A DNA stretch of 64,000 bases from Qipengyuania pacifica (GCF_019857205.1 NZ_JAHWXO010000002.1:248001-312000), one strand, 5' to 3'; shown: positions 47,047-55,885, counted from the first letter of the stretch. Notes: generated by a model from the letters alone, not told the origin. Program-made: numbers and translations.

Positions 47047-47666
47047 TGAAAGTCGTCCATTGCGAAACAGCGCGCAAATGTGGTGGCAAGACTTTCACTA
47101 TCAAGCGGATCGAGATGAGGCAGGCGCCCCAGACGCCTGACCTTACCGATCGCGCAAATGGTCTCTTCGGTGTCCTCTTGCGGATTGCCGATAAAGGCGA
47201 TCCCGAGAATTGGGACGTCACGAGTGCGCAATGCCTCAACAGTCAGCAGCGAATGGTTGATGGTACCAAGCGCGGTGCTTGCCACGATTACAACCGGCGC
47301 CGCCCAGCGCGCGAACAGGTCCGCATAGAGTAATTCGCGGGTGACCGGAACGAGCGCGCCGCCAGCGCCCTCTACCACCAACGGTCCTGTCACCTGCGGC
47401 AACGCTAAAGAAGCGGGATCGATGATGACATTGTCCAATTCGGCCGAGCGATGCGGTGAGCACGGCGTCTTCAAGCGGTAGGCTTCTTGGACCAGCGACG
47501 ATGCAGGGACGCCTAACTGTGTGACACGTGTGCTATCAGTGCCATCGTCGAGACCAGCTTGCACCGGCTTCCAGTAAGAAGCGCCGAGCGCCTTTGTGAG
47601 CCCGGCAGCAAAGACCGTCTTCCCGATGTCCGTGTCCGTGCCAGTGACGACGATCGTCTTTCTCAT
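47043..47666 (-). CDS. bioD: Dethiobiotin synthetase
   Basis: A 207-residue ATPase with P-loop VTGTDTDIGKTVFAAGL, YWKPVQAGLDDGTDS, VVEGAGGALVPVTRE and GTINHSLLTVEAL. It closes the ureido ring of dethiobiotin from DAPA and CO2. Overlaps bioF and bioA by four bases each. Confidence 0.97.
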   Translation of the reverse strand: MRKTIVVTGTDTDIGKTVFAAGLTKALGASYWKPVQAGLDDGTDSTRVTQLGVPASSLVQEAYRLKTPCSPHRSAELDNVIIDPASLALPQVTGPLVVEGAGGALVPVTRELLYADLFARWAAPVVIVASTALGTINHSLLTVEALRTRDVPILGIAFIGNPQEDTEETICAIGKVRRLGRLPHLDPLDSESLATTFARCFAMDDFQ

Positions 47667-48784
47667 AACAGGTCTTCCAATGCGGTGGCGAGTTCGGAAA
47701 CTGCCGCCTCGTCGATGTTAAGCGTGAGAGATATCCGCAGCCGTGCGGTGCCTGCTGGCACAGTCGGCGGGCGAATGCCGCGAATGTCGAAACCGCGGGC
47801 CTGAAGTGCCTCAGCGATGCGCATTGTGCGTGAATCTTCGCCAATCGGCACGGGCTGGATATGCATCCCGCTCGGAGTGATGCCTAGTGGCGCCAGGCGC
47901 TCGCCGGCATGTTCGATGATGAGGCGCAAACGTTGGCGTCGTTCATCTGCATTCGCGACGATCGAAAGGCTTTCGCGAACAATCGCGGCAATCAGCGGCG
48001 AAGGTGCCGTCGAGAAGATGAAGCTGCGCCCCCTGTTCACGAGAAAATCGCGAAGGACTGATGGCGCCAGGATGAGCGCTCCTTCGCATCCCAGGGCTTT
48101 CCCGCACGTTACGAGAGTGACGACATTTTCGCATCCATGCAGATGTGCAGCGAGCCCGCGCCCCTCTGGTCCGCATACCCCGACCGCATGCGCATCGTCG
48201 ATGAGCAGCATGGCCCCGGCACGCTCCGCCAAGGCGGCAAAATCGTCCACGGGCGCTACATTGCCGTCCATGCTGTAAAGCGTTTCGAAGGCGATCCACG
48301 GTGTGCCGCATCCGCCCTTCGCCCGCCATCGTGCGATCGCGTCGGCTGCTGCGTCCACGTCGTTATGCGCAAATTTCTGGCAAGGCGCCCGTGCCATCCG
48401 CATGCCCTCGTGCACGCTGGCATGGATCAGTTCATCGTGCAGAATGAGGTCCCCCCTTTGTGGCAAGGTGGAGACAACCAAGCTATTTGCGGCGAAACCC
48501 GAGCCGACGAACAACGCACTTTCGCTGCCGAAGAAACGGGCAGCATCGGTTTCCAGACCCAAATGTTCAGCACAATTGCCGCGCAGCAAACGCGACCCAC
48601 CGGACCCCGGAGAGACGCCTCTTGCCAACGCGTCCATGGCTGCGGAGCGTAAGGCAGCTGACCCCGCAAGCGCGAGATAGTCGTTGGAAGAAAAATCGCA
48701 GCCGGAAGCCAGGGTCATCGCGCGTCGACGACCCCCTTTCTCCAGTCGCATCAAATCGTCGTTATAGAAGCTCGTTACCGTCAC
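47663..48784 (-). CDS. bioF: 8-amino-7-oxononanoate synthase
   Basis: A 373-residue alpha-oxoamine synthase that condenses pimeloyl thioester with alanine. Visible: FSSNDYLALAGS, GSGGSRLLRGNCAEHLGLE, LILHDELIHASVHEGMRMA, LLIDDAHAVGVCGPEGRG and the PLP lysine in LVTCGKALGCEGALI. First gene of the bioFDA operon; the 129-bp leader shows no recognisable BioR-type operator. bioB is not in the window. Confidence 0.96.
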   Translation of the reverse strand: MTVTSFYNDDLMRLEKGGRRRAMTLASGCDFSSNDYLALAGSAALRSAAMDALARGVSPGSGGSRLLRGNCAEHLGLETDAARFFGSESALFVGSGFAANSLVVSTLPQRGDLILHDELIHASVHEGMRMARAPCQKFAHNDVDAAADAIARWRAKGGCGTPWIAFETLYSMDGNVAPVDDFAALAERAGAMLLIDDAHAVGVCGPEGRGLAAHLHGCENVVTLVTCGKALGCEGALILAPSVLRDFLVNRGRSFIFSTAPSPLIAAIVRESLSIVANADERRQRLRLIIEHAGERLAPLGITPSGMHIQPVPIGEDSRTMRIAEALQARGFDIRGIRPPTVPAGTARLRISLTLNIDEAAVSELATALEDLL

Positions 48785-48913
48785 GCGCGGCGGCGCATAG
48801 GCGAGGCCTGCCGCGTTGAAAAGACATCACCTATTTCCTGACGGACTGAGTGCCAAAAGCTGGTGATTTGGGCACCAGTCAAAAGCTCAAGCCTAGCAAG
48901 GCCTTCCCAAACG

Positions 48914-49534
48914 TCAGCCGTCGGGTCGTTTCATCTTGAAGAGGCGGTCCTGCGTAATCTCGAAATAATCTGCCGGGCCTCCGCCACGCGTAATGGGGCG
49001 GGGACGAGCAGTGATGTATATGCCGTTTTCAAGCATTGAAGTGTCAATATGAATGCCGATGGCCTCGCCAATTACGAGCCATCGATCCAGCTCGCCACCC
49101 TCCTTGTTTTCGAGTTGTATCAACTGCGTGAGGCGGCACTCGAACTGGACGGGGCTGCCCGCAACTCGGTCGGGCTTGACGCGTAGTGAAGGCAGCGCAT
49201 CAAGCCCCGCAAGGTCGAACTCGTCGATATCGGCCGCCACACTTGCTGAGCTCATGTTCATCTGTTCGGCCTGAGCCATGGTGGCGAGGTTCCAGACAAA
49301 CTCGCCCGTCGCCTTCACATTAGCGACGGAATCCTTCCACCCGGAAGATGAGAAAGCAATGAGCGGCGGACGATAATTGATGAGATTGAAGAAGCTGTAA
49401 GGCGCCAGATTGCGCGCGCCATTGGGGGCTATGGTCGAAATCCAGCCTATTGGCCGTGGTGCAATGATCGCGTTCAGCGGGTCGTGCGGCAGGCGATGCC
49501 CGTCTGCCGGCTCGTAAAAGTGATACTCTGTCAT
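48914..49534 (-). CDS. Flavin reductase-like FMN-binding split-barrel protein
   Basis: A 206-residue protein of the DIM6/NTAB flavin-reductase family. It has HDPLNAIIAPRPIGWIST, NLAPYSFFNLINYRPPLIAFSS, GEFVWNLATM and LVIGEAIGIHID. Members reduce FMN for partner monooxygenases or act on small electrophiles; no partner lies next to it. It is the last chromosomal gene before the island boundary at 49764. Confidence 0.88.
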   Translation of the reverse strand: MTEYHFYEPADGHRLPHDPLNAIIAPRPIGWISTIAPNGARNLAPYSFFNLINYRPPLIAFSSSGWKDSVANVKATGEFVWNLATMAQAEQMNMSSASVAADIDEFDLAGLDALPSLRVKPDRVAGSPVQFECRLTQLIQLENKEGGELDRWLVIGEAIGIHIDTSMLENGIYITARPRPITRGGGPADYFEITQDRLFKMKRPDG

Positions 49535-49744
49535 GTTACACTTAATGAACTAAGGGCGATCTGGTTCATATACGCACTTGGTCAGAGGCGGGCATGGCAA
49601 AAGCATCGGTGGCGGATCGCTAGATCGGACATGGGCCCGATCAGGCGCAGTCTAAACGTTCGCCTGAATTCAACAATTGCGCACCTTTAAGCCTCGATCC
49701 GGCCGGACAGAGCATAAATTTCGCGATTTGAAAGGCTGATGCTC

Positions 49745-49793
49745 TCACTTCCTAAGAAGTGAATGGCTCCCCGAGTTGGAAAAAGGGAGCCAT
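49745..49793. repeat. Two adjacent hairpins at the integrase-side att
   Basis: TCACTTC (49745-49751)/GAAGTGA (49756-49762) forms a perfect stem with loop CTAA. Next to it, ATGGCTCCC (49763-49771) pairs with GGGAGCCAT (49785-49793), so the second inverted repeat is built around the att repeat itself. These may be arm or structural sites for recombination, or a terminator for chromosomal transcripts. Confidence 0.55.
49764..49780 (-). repeat. att repeat, integrase-side copy
   Basis: Seventeen bases identical to the 3' end of tRNA-Asn (59529-59545), beginning with the complement of CCA. The identity stops abruptly on both sides. It is a displaced tRNA 3' end as left by tRNA-targeting integrases and marks the left island boundary. 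Confidence 0.85.
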
Positions 49794-49934
49794 CCCTGTG
49801 TTTCCAACGCCATCCAACGTTCTCCTAAAATGCTGTAATGTAGAGCTTTCGTTGTCCATGCCATTCCATGTGCAGCCATTGCAAGCCAGCATTTAATGTG
49901 GGAAACCGTGTGGGAACGAGAAGGATGGCTCCAC

Positions 49935-51116
49935 ATGGGAAAGCTCACTGCGCTCAAAGTCAAACACGCCGCGCCAGGAATTCATGGCGACGGCAAAGGT
50001 CTGTATCTCAGGGTCAAGGACACAGGCGCAAAAAGCTGGGTGCTGCGCGTCCAGTTCAACGGTAGGCGGCAAGATATCGGGCTTGGCTCGATAGATGATC
50101 TGACGCTGAGCGAGGCGCGCGATAAATCAGCCTTCCTGCGAAAGATTGCGCGAGCGGGTGGAGATGCAATTGCGGTACGCGACAAGAACAAAGTGAAGAT
50201 CCCGACCTTCGCAGAAGCGGTGGACTTGGCGCATGCTGAATTGGGAAAGGGCTGGGCTGAAAAGACTGCCGAGCAATTCAAGGCATCATTGGATACTCAC
50301 GCGGTGCCGCGCATGGGCAAAAGGCGGGTCGACGAGATTCAGGTTGAGCATATTATTGCAGCACTTTCCCCAATATGGACTGAGAAACCTCAAATAGCTC
50401 GCAAGGTGCGCCACCGCATCATTCAAACCTTGGCCTTCGCGAAGTCACATGGCTGGCGATCAGAGCAGGTTCCGCTGGCCAAGGAAATCACCGGCGGACT
50501 AGCGAAGCAACCTGAGAGCAAGGGATTTCGTGCCATGCCCTTCAAGGAATTGCCTGATTTCATCGCGGGAGAACTTTCAAAGGCAGAGTCACCTGCGCGA
50601 CTGGCATTGCTTTTTACCATTCTCACCGCAGCCCGATCAGGCGAGGTCCGCCGGTCCACATGGGCAGAAATCAACTTCGGCGACGCATTGTGGAATCGGC
50701 CAGCTGAACACATGAAGTCTGGAAGAGCACACACCGTTACACTCTCGGATGCCGCTCTGACCGTGTTAAAGCGTGCCAAAGCGCTTTATGGTGAAGAGGG
50801 TTTGATATTCCCCAACGCGCGTCGCAAGCCCCTTTCTGACGCGGCTCTAGGCAAAATGTTGCGGGACGGTGGGAGAGAAGAAACCGTTCACGGTTTTCGG
50901 TCGACTTTCCGAGATTGGGCTGCTGAAAAGATGCCGTCAATTCCATTTACCGTGGCCGAACTTGCGCTCGCTCATGCGGTCGGCAACGCAACTGAACGGG
51001 CATACTTGCGGAGCGATCTGCGAGATATGAGGTCTTCACTTATGAGTTCATGGGGTGCATTCGCGGCTCCATCTCTTTCTCGGAAACAGGCGAATGTTGT
51101 GTCGATCCATGCCTGA
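49935..51116 (+). CDS. Site-specific tyrosine integrase (P4-like, DUF4102 N-terminus)
   Basis: A 393-residue recombinase. N-terminal arm-binding domain (KLTALKVKHAAPGIHGDGKG, QDIGLGSIDDLTLSEARDK), core-binding domain, then catalytic residues. These are Arg in TAARSGEVRRSTW, His-x-x-Arg in VHGFRSTFRDW, His in LALAHAVGN and the nucleophile Tyr in ATERAYLRSD. P4-type integrases commonly use tRNA 3' ends, matching the att repeats found here. Start ATG 49935 (MGKLTALK); the ORF is open 13 codons further up but those lack family similarity. It is read away from the left att, 154 bp distant. Confidence 0.95.
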   Translation: MGKLTALKVKHAAPGIHGDGKGLYLRVKDTGAKSWVLRVQFNGRRQDIGLGSIDDLTLSEARDKSAFLRKIARAGGDAIAVRDKNKVKIPTFAEAVDLAHAELGKGWAEKTAEQFKASLDTHAVPRMGKRRVDEIQVEHIIAALSPIWTEKPQIARKVRHRIIQTLAFAKSHGWRSEQVPLAKEITGGLAKQPESKGFRAMPFKELPDFIAGELSKAESPARLALLFTILTAARSGEVRRSTWAEINFGDALWNRPAEHMKSGRAHTVTLSDAALTVLKRAKALYGEEGLIFPNARRKPLSDAALGKMLRDGGREETVHGFRSTFRDWAAEKMPSIPFTVAELALAHAVGNATERAYLRSDLRDMRSSLMSSWGAFAAPSLSRKQANVVSIHA

Positions 51117-51438
51117 GTTTGGACCGGCACCAAATAGTCCCAAAAGTTGAGTAGCAAAGTCAGGTTCGCGCTCGACCGGTCTGTGTCCATGAGTGTCCGA
51201 ATGTGACGTTGATTTTAGGCGGCACGCCTGAACTCAAGAGAAGTAAAGATATCCAATCGCTGGGTGGCTTATTGTGCGGCCAGTGACCGAAAGGGGGCCG
51301 GTTGCGGACCGTCCACTTCTAGCCACAAAACCCGGCGAAGCGGACGTTCGACTTCCGACGCGAGAGCGGTTGTTTAAGGTTTGCAAAACCGACCGTCATA
51401 GCGGACATTCATCGAGCGGAATGGAGGCCCATTCGAAA
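51117..51438. other. Non-coding stretch between integrase and CPBP protease genes
   Basis: Of its 322 bp no segment makes a convincing protein. It holds one copy of an imperfect repeat (51289-51318) also found at 56923-56952, and a TGTGACGTT half-site (51202-51210) resembling half of the palindromes at 52256 and 55797. No clear terminator for the integrase. Confidence 0.5.
51289..51318 (+). repeat. Imperfect intergenic repeat, copy 1
   Basis: Thirty bases beginning GAAAGGGGGCCGGTTGCGGA match 23 of 30 bases at 56923-56952 in the same orientation; both are followed by an AGCGGACG box. Such degenerate GC-rich intergenic repeats are, to my recollection, frequent in sphingomonads. Confidence 0.45.
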
Positions 51439-52218
51439 ATGAATAGTCAATCGAAGCTGCTTGCGAAATTCTCGATGGCCGAAGCTTGGAAGGCTTTCGT
51501 CTCAGTGTCGCGAGCATGTTTCTTGTTCATACTGAAACCGCAGCCTGCCATCAGGGAAAAAGACTTGTTGCCATTTTCGCCTTTGGCGGTTGGAGTAAGT
51601 CTACTGGCCCTATCGCTGGTTGTCACAGCGATGCTTGCCCTCGCGGCATTGCCGCTCTTTCTGATGGCTGACGCAGCCCCTGGGAGTCAGCTTCATCAGG
51701 TTATGTCTCGCTCGATTGCATCCGTCGTCCTGGCGGTGGTCGTTATCGGGCCCTTGATCGAGGAGGTTATGTTTCGAGGCTGGTTGTCGGGCACGTGGCG
51801 GTCTGTCGTCGGCAGCACGGTGTTCGTCGCGCTTGTGTTTGGCGTTATTCACGTCGTCGACGGGCTGTTCTCGGTTTCGGCAGCAATCATCCAGTTGGGG
51901 CTAGCCGCCATTGGGATGATTGGATTCCAGCTGTTGTCACCGATCGATACTGGCAGGCGATTGCCGTATTTCGAGCGCGCTTTTCCATTCATTTTCTGGG
52001 CGCAAGGTATCGTGTTCGGCGTTTTGCATTTTCAGAATATAGCCACGATTTCTCCGGTCGTCGCGGTCCTATATACGCTTCCCCTTGTGATTTGCGCGTG
52101 GCTTTGGGGTTTTGCGAGGATCTATCTCGGTCTTGCGAGTGCCGTCCTTCTACATGCTGTCTACAATGTGCCTGCCGTTGCAGGCATGCTCACCATCGTG
52201 ATGCTGCAAGGCACATGA
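51439..52218 (+). CDS. CPBP-family intramembrane metalloprotease
   Basis: About 259 residues with several hydrophobic helices. The CPBP/Abi signature is present: EEVMFRGW (EExxxR, first glutamate pair), FGVIHVVD (FxxxH) and a late helix HAVYNVPAVAG (HxxxN/D). An additional FGVLHF sits before it. CPBP proteins include eukaryotic CAAX prenyl endopeptidases and bacterial proteins used for bacteriocin maturation or self-immunity. ATG 51439 has GGAGG 11 nt upstream; ATG 51421 is an alternative. It precedes the ABC operon by 129 bp and may act with it. Confidence 0.85.
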   Translation: MNSQSKLLAKFSMAEAWKAFVSVSRACFLFILKPQPAIREKDLLPFSPLAVGVSLLALSLVVTAMLALAALPLFLMADAAPGSQLHQVMSRSIASVVLAVVVIGPLIEEVMFRGWLSGTWRSVVGSTVFVALVFGVIHVVDGLFSVSAAIIQLGLAAIGMIGFQLLSPIDTGRRLPYFERAFPFIFWAQGIVFGVLHFQNIATISPVVAVLYTLPLVICAWLWGFARIYLGLASAVLLHAVYNVPAVAGMLTIVMLQGT

Positions 52219-52255
52219 CTGCGGCATCGTTCTGATCTGAATCTAAAAGTCCGAT

Positions 52256-52296
52256 CGTGACATCTGTCATGCTGCGCGGCTTACACCTCGCACTGC
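52256..52296 (+). promoter_or_regulatory. Conserved regulatory block upstream of the ABC operon
   Basis: Palindrome CGTGACATCTGTCATG (52256-52271; arms TGACA/TGTCA) with CGCACTGC beginning 33 bp after its first base. It matches the block at 55797-55837 at 28 of 41 positions without gaps. Likely binding site and promoter elements for the operon's own response regulator. ATG of the ABC gene is 51 bp further on. Confidence 0.65.
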
Positions 52297-52347
52297 TTTC
52301 CCCGCTTTATTGGTCCTAGTCCGAGGGCCGATGACGAGGAGAACCAG

Positions 52348-53262
52348 ATGCAGACAGACCCGAGCCTCAATGTCGCCAAGTTGGAATGCGTTTCCAAATC
52401 TTATGGTGGCCTGCGCGTGTTGGAGGATTTCAGCTTTGAACTCGAACCCGGATGCGTAACGGCGCTGCTTGGTCCCAATGGGGCAGGTAAATCCACCGTT
52501 GCCGGGCTTTTGACCGGACGCCTTTCAGCAGATGTCGGCCAGATCAGCCTGTTTGGGCTGGACCCGCGCGATCGCCGGGCGCGGGCCCGAATGGGCATCA
52601 TGCTTCAATCCGCTGGCTTGCCTGAGACGCTGACAGTGATGGAGCTGATTGACCTGCACGCGAGCCATTATGCCCGCCGCATGGCAACCGAAAGGGTGAT
52701 CGAGCAGGCCGGGCTGGTCGATCTCGCGGACCGTCGATGTAGCAAGCTTTCCGGAGGAGAGCAGCGCCGGGTTCAGTTCGCTCTCGCCATTTCCGGTGCG
52801 CCTGACCTCCTCGTTCTGGATGAGCCGACGACCGGTTTTGATTCCGAGGCTCGTCGGGCCATGTGGCAGCTTGTCCGCGCCAAAGCCGAAGCGGGAACAG
52901 CCGTGTTACTGGCAACGCACCATATGGATGAGGCAGACGCACTGGCAGATCGCATCGTCGTCATTGCGAACGGCGGTATTGTCGAAGACGGCCCGCCCTC
53001 CCAGATCAAGTCGCAAGTGGCAGGCTCGGTTCTCAGATTGCGGACCCGGCTGCCTGCTGCACGGTTCCGCAACCTGCCCGACATTGTGAAAGTCGAAGAG
53101 CGCGGAGCAGATCTCGCAATTCTTACATCGAGCCCCCGGCTCACGCTGGAATCGATATTCCAAATCGACCCCGACCTTCAGCACTTCGAGGTTGTTGGAG
53201 CATCACTCGAAGACGCAATTGAGAACCTCATCATGAGTCAGAGCAAAAAGGAAGCCGCGTAA
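52348..53262 (+). CDS. ABC transporter ATP-binding protein (drug/lipid export type)
   Basis: A 304-residue ATPase with Walker A LGPNGAGKSTVAGLL, signature KLSGGEQRRVQFALA, Walker B LLVLDEPTTGFD and H-loop LLATHHMDEADALADR. The extended C-terminal domain is typical of CcmA/DrrA-type exporters. AGGAG lies before the ATG. The permease ATG overlaps its stop (TAATG). It works with the following ABC-2 permease. Confidence 0.95.
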   Translation: MQTDPSLNVAKLECVSKSYGGLRVLEDFSFELEPGCVTALLGPNGAGKSTVAGLLTGRLSADVGQISLFGLDPRDRRARARMGIMLQSAGLPETLTVMELIDLHASHYARRMATERVIEQAGLVDLADRRCSKLSGGEQRRVQFALAISGAPDLLVLDEPTTGFDSEARRAMWQLVRAKAEAGTAVLLATHHMDEADALADRIVVIANGGIVEDGPPSQIKSQVAGSVLRLRTRLPAARFRNLPDIVKVEERGADLAILTSSPRLTLESIFQIDPDLQHFEVVGASLEDAIENLIMSQSKKEAA

Positions 53263-54014
53263 TGTCTGATCTTCTCCCTGCAGCACCGCGCATCTATTGG
53301 CTCGAAAGCAAGGCTGAGATCATCAAGTCGGCGCGCATGCCGCAATTCATCATTCCTACCATCGCGCTGCCTCCTGCATTCTATGCGCTCTTCGCGCTCG
53401 CTCTCGGGCAAGGCAGCGAAGCAGCTGCAACGCAAACGCTGGCCACCTTCGGAGTGTTTGCGGTGATGGGGCCGGCGCTGTTCGGTTTCGGCGTCAATAT
53501 CGCTGCCGAACGTGAAACCGGCCAGCTTGAATTGAAACGGTTGTCTCCGATGCCAGCAGGCGCGCAGATCACTGCCAAGATCGCCGCCACCACAGTATAT
53601 TGCGCCGTTTCATTGGTGATGCTGTATTCGCTCGGTATCGTTGCAGGTGTTGCGCTTGATGCGGCACAATGGACCGCGATGATCCTTGTCCACTTCCTTT
53701 CCATCATTCCGTTCTCGCTGATTGGAATTGGAATAGGTTACCGGTTCGGACAGGGCGCTGCCGTTGCCCTCGCCAACATCGTATTTCTTTCTCTCGCCGT
53801 CATGGGAGGCCTGTGGTTTCCGATTATGGCTATGCCTCAAGTGATGCAGAGCGCCGCTTGGGTTTTGCCCTCCTATCATCTGGGCGAAATAGCGTTGATG
53901 GCGGCAGGTCAAAGGAATGACGGCTTCCTTCTATTGCATGTGGGGCCCTTGCTGCTCATCACGCTTGCAACAGCTATCTTCGCTTGGACTGGGGAAAGGC
54001 AGCAATCACGGTGA
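53262..54014 (+). CDS. ABC-2 type permease
   Basis: A 250-residue membrane protein with about six helices. The N-terminus (IKSARMPQFIIPTIALPPAFYALFALALG) and the conserved loop of ABC-2 permeases (FGVNIAAERETGQLELKRLSPM) are visible. The late helix contains LSLAVMGGLWFPIMAMPQVMQ. Transport substrate unknown; a membrane-active peptide or lipid is typical for such two-gene exporters with DesK-like kinases. Its TGA overlaps the kinase GTG. Confidence 0.9.
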   Translation: MSDLLPAAPRIYWLESKAEIIKSARMPQFIIPTIALPPAFYALFALALGQGSEAAATQTLATFGVFAVMGPALFGFGVNIAAERETGQLELKRLSPMPAGAQITAKIAATTVYCAVSLVMLYSLGIVAGVALDAAQWTAMILVHFLSIIPFSLIGIGIGYRFGQGAAVALANIVFLSLAVMGGLWFPIMAMPQVMQSAAWVLPSYHLGEIALMAAGQRNDGFLLLHVGPLLLITLATAIFAWTGERQQSR

Positions 54015-55180
54015 AGCAAGACGAAACAATGGAGACTAGCGGGACGCCGGCGCACCCTCAGCCATCGGTAAACGCGATCGGCGAGCTTGGTGCTGGAAAG
54101 GGGCGACCGGTCAAGCCTATCCCTTGGTCCAAGCTCGACCACCCGGCCATCTGGCTCGCTTATCTTCCCTTGTTCTTCATCCCATGGTTCATCGAGCGAC
54201 CAAGCCTTACCCAGATGATCGCCGCGACGGCAGGGCTCGTCCTCTTTCTCGCTCTCTATTTCGCCGCATTCAAGGCAACCGGCAGACGCCTCACAATGCT
54301 GGCGGTGGCCACTCTGCTGATTTCTTTTGCACTGGCCTTCACAGGCAGCAACTGGACGGTGATCACAATCTATGCCGCCGCGATGGTTGGCAACCTGCGA
54401 CCGCCGCGCCACGCCGCCATTCTGGTAGGGAGCTTCGCAGTCGCCACCTGCGTTCTCGCTTTCGTAACCAGACAACCTGTGATCTTCTGGGTATTCGGTG
54501 TGTTCCTCGCTATCATGGTCGGTGCTGCCAATATCTCGCGTGCGGCGCTCGAGGACAAGAACCAAGCCCTAGCAGAATCTCGCGACGAGGTGCGCCAGCT
54601 CGCCGCTGCAGCCGAGCGCGAGCGTATCGGGCGCGATCTTCATGACCTCTTGGGTCGAACACTGACGCTGATCGCCATCAAGGCTGATCTCGCGGCCAAA
54701 CTGTCCGACAGGGACAGCGATGAGGCGAGGAAAGAGATGCGCGAAATTGCTGCGGCTGCGCGGCAAGGGCTCGCCGATGTTCGCTCGGCAGTCAATGGCA
54801 TGACCGGGGCAACGCTTAGTCGTGAGCTTGCGACTTCGCAAGCGGCGCTCTCTGTCGCGGGGATCCGATGCAAAATCGAAGGCGATGCAGACCGAATAGA
54901 CCCCGGCAGCAGTGCGGTGCTCGCCATGGCACTGCGGGAAGCGATCACGAATGTCATTCGACATTCGGGAGCATCGTTGTGCGAAATCATTCTCAAGCAA
55001 CAGCCGGGAGGACTTGAGATGACCGTTAGCGACAACGGCCATGGTGAGGCCGTGCGGGCGGGAGGGGGAATATCGGGCCTTCGATCCCGTCTCGGAGCGG
55101 CTGGAGGAGATCTCGCCGTTCGTGGGACATCTGAGGGAACGCGACTGGTTGCGCGTCTGCCGCAAGGAGCAGCGGCATGA
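54011..55180 (+). CDS. DesK/NarX-like sensor histidine kinase
   Basis: A 389-residue kinase. A Pro-rich cytoplasmic head is followed by about five closely packed helices (about 47-175) with almost no periplasmic loop, as in intramembrane sensors. A HisKA_3 helix (ERERIGRDLHDLLGRTLTLIAIKADLA, split view, His211) comes next, then a compact HATPase (ALREAITNVIRHSGAS, VSDNGHGE, GGGISGLRSRLGAAGG). It probably senses membrane state or an exporter-associated signal and phosphorylates the next gene's product. GTG start overlaps the permease stop; ATG of the regulator overlaps its TGA. Confidence 0.92.
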   Translation: MKQDETMETSGTPAHPQPSVNAIGELGAGKGRPVKPIPWSKLDHPAIWLAYLPLFFIPWFIERPSLTQMIAATAGLVLFLALYFAAFKATGRRLTMLAVATLLISFALAFTGSNWTVITIYAAAMVGNLRPPRHAAILVGSFAVATCVLAFVTRQPVIFWVFGVFLAIMVGAANISRAALEDKNQALAESRDEVRQLAAAAERERIGRDLHDLLGRTLTLIAIKADLAAKLSDRDSDEARKEMREIAAAARQGLADVRSAVNGMTGATLSRELATSQAALSVAGIRCKIEGDADRIDPGSSAVLAMALREAITNVIRHSGASLCEIILKQQPGGLEMTVSDNGHGEAVRAGGGISGLRSRLGAAGGDLAVRGTSEGTRLVARLPQGAAA

Positions 55181-55782
55181 TCAGGCTCGTCATTGCGGAG
55201 GATCAGGCAATGGTTCTCGGTGCGCTTGCGACCGTGCTGTCGCTCGAAGACGATATCCAGGTTGTCGCTCGCGCGGAGGATGGCACAACTGCGCTTGAAT
55301 ATGTGAGGCAGCACAAACCCGATATTCTCCTGTCCGATATCGAGATGCCCGGTCTTTCTGGTCTTGATGTAGCCGAGGCTGTCACGCGAGAGAAGCTGGA
55401 AACGAGCGTCTTCATTGTAACGACATTCGGGCGCGCGGGCTATCTGCGTAGGGCTATGGATGCAGGGGTGCGTGGCTATCTGCTCAAGGATACACCGTCT
55501 GACGCTCTTGCCGCCGCAGTGCGAAAGATCGCCGCCGGAGGAAGGGCAATCGCGCCGGAACTCGCGGAGCTCGCGTGGGACGCGCCCGCCAATCCGCTTA
55601 CCGAGCGCGAACGGGACGTGCTGCGACTGGCCGACGAAGGACGCTCGAACAAGGAAATTGCCCGGCAGCTTGATCTCTCGCCCGGGACAGTCCGCAACTA
55701 CCTGTCAGAAGCCTCAAGCAAGCTGCATGCGTCGAGCCGCATCGAAGCCGGTCGCATCGCCCGTGATCAGGGATGGCTCTGA
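55177..55782 (+). CDS. NarL/DesR-family response regulator
   Basis: A 201-residue regulator. Receiver with MIRLVIAEDQAMVLG, phospho-Asp54 in LLSDIEMPGLSGLDV, and LLKDTPSDAL around the conserved Lys. The LuxR-type HTH is LTERERDVLRLADEGRSNKEIA and LSPGTVRNYLSEASSKL. Dimeric NarL-type regulators bind short inverted repeats, which fits the paired palindromes upstream of the ABC operon and of the hydrolase gene. Confidence 0.94.
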   Translation: MIRLVIAEDQAMVLGALATVLSLEDDIQVVARAEDGTTALEYVRQHKPDILLSDIEMPGLSGLDVAEAVTREKLETSVFIVTTFGRAGYLRRAMDAGVRGYLLKDTPSDALAAAVRKIAAGGRAIAPELAELAWDAPANPLTERERDVLRLADEGRSNKEIARQLDLSPGTVRNYLSEASSKLHASSRIEAGRIARDQGWL

Positions 55783-55796
55783 AGCGTTTCCATCTT

Positions 55797-55837
55797 CGTG
55801 ACGTTTGTCAGGTCTGCGGTCTGACAGCCCGCACTGC
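55797..55837 (+). promoter_or_regulatory. Conserved regulatory block upstream of the BAAT-type hydrolase
   Basis: Palindrome CGTGACGTTTGTCAGG (55797-55812) with CGCACTGC starting 33 bp after its first base, the same layout as at 52256-52296. It starts 15 bp after the response-regulator stop and 89 bp before the hydrolase ATG, so the hydrolase probably has its own regulated promoter. Confidence 0.65.
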
Positions 55838-55885
55838 CTAGGCCGACCTAGAAGGCATAATGCTCTGCCGATCAAGGAGAGCGAA

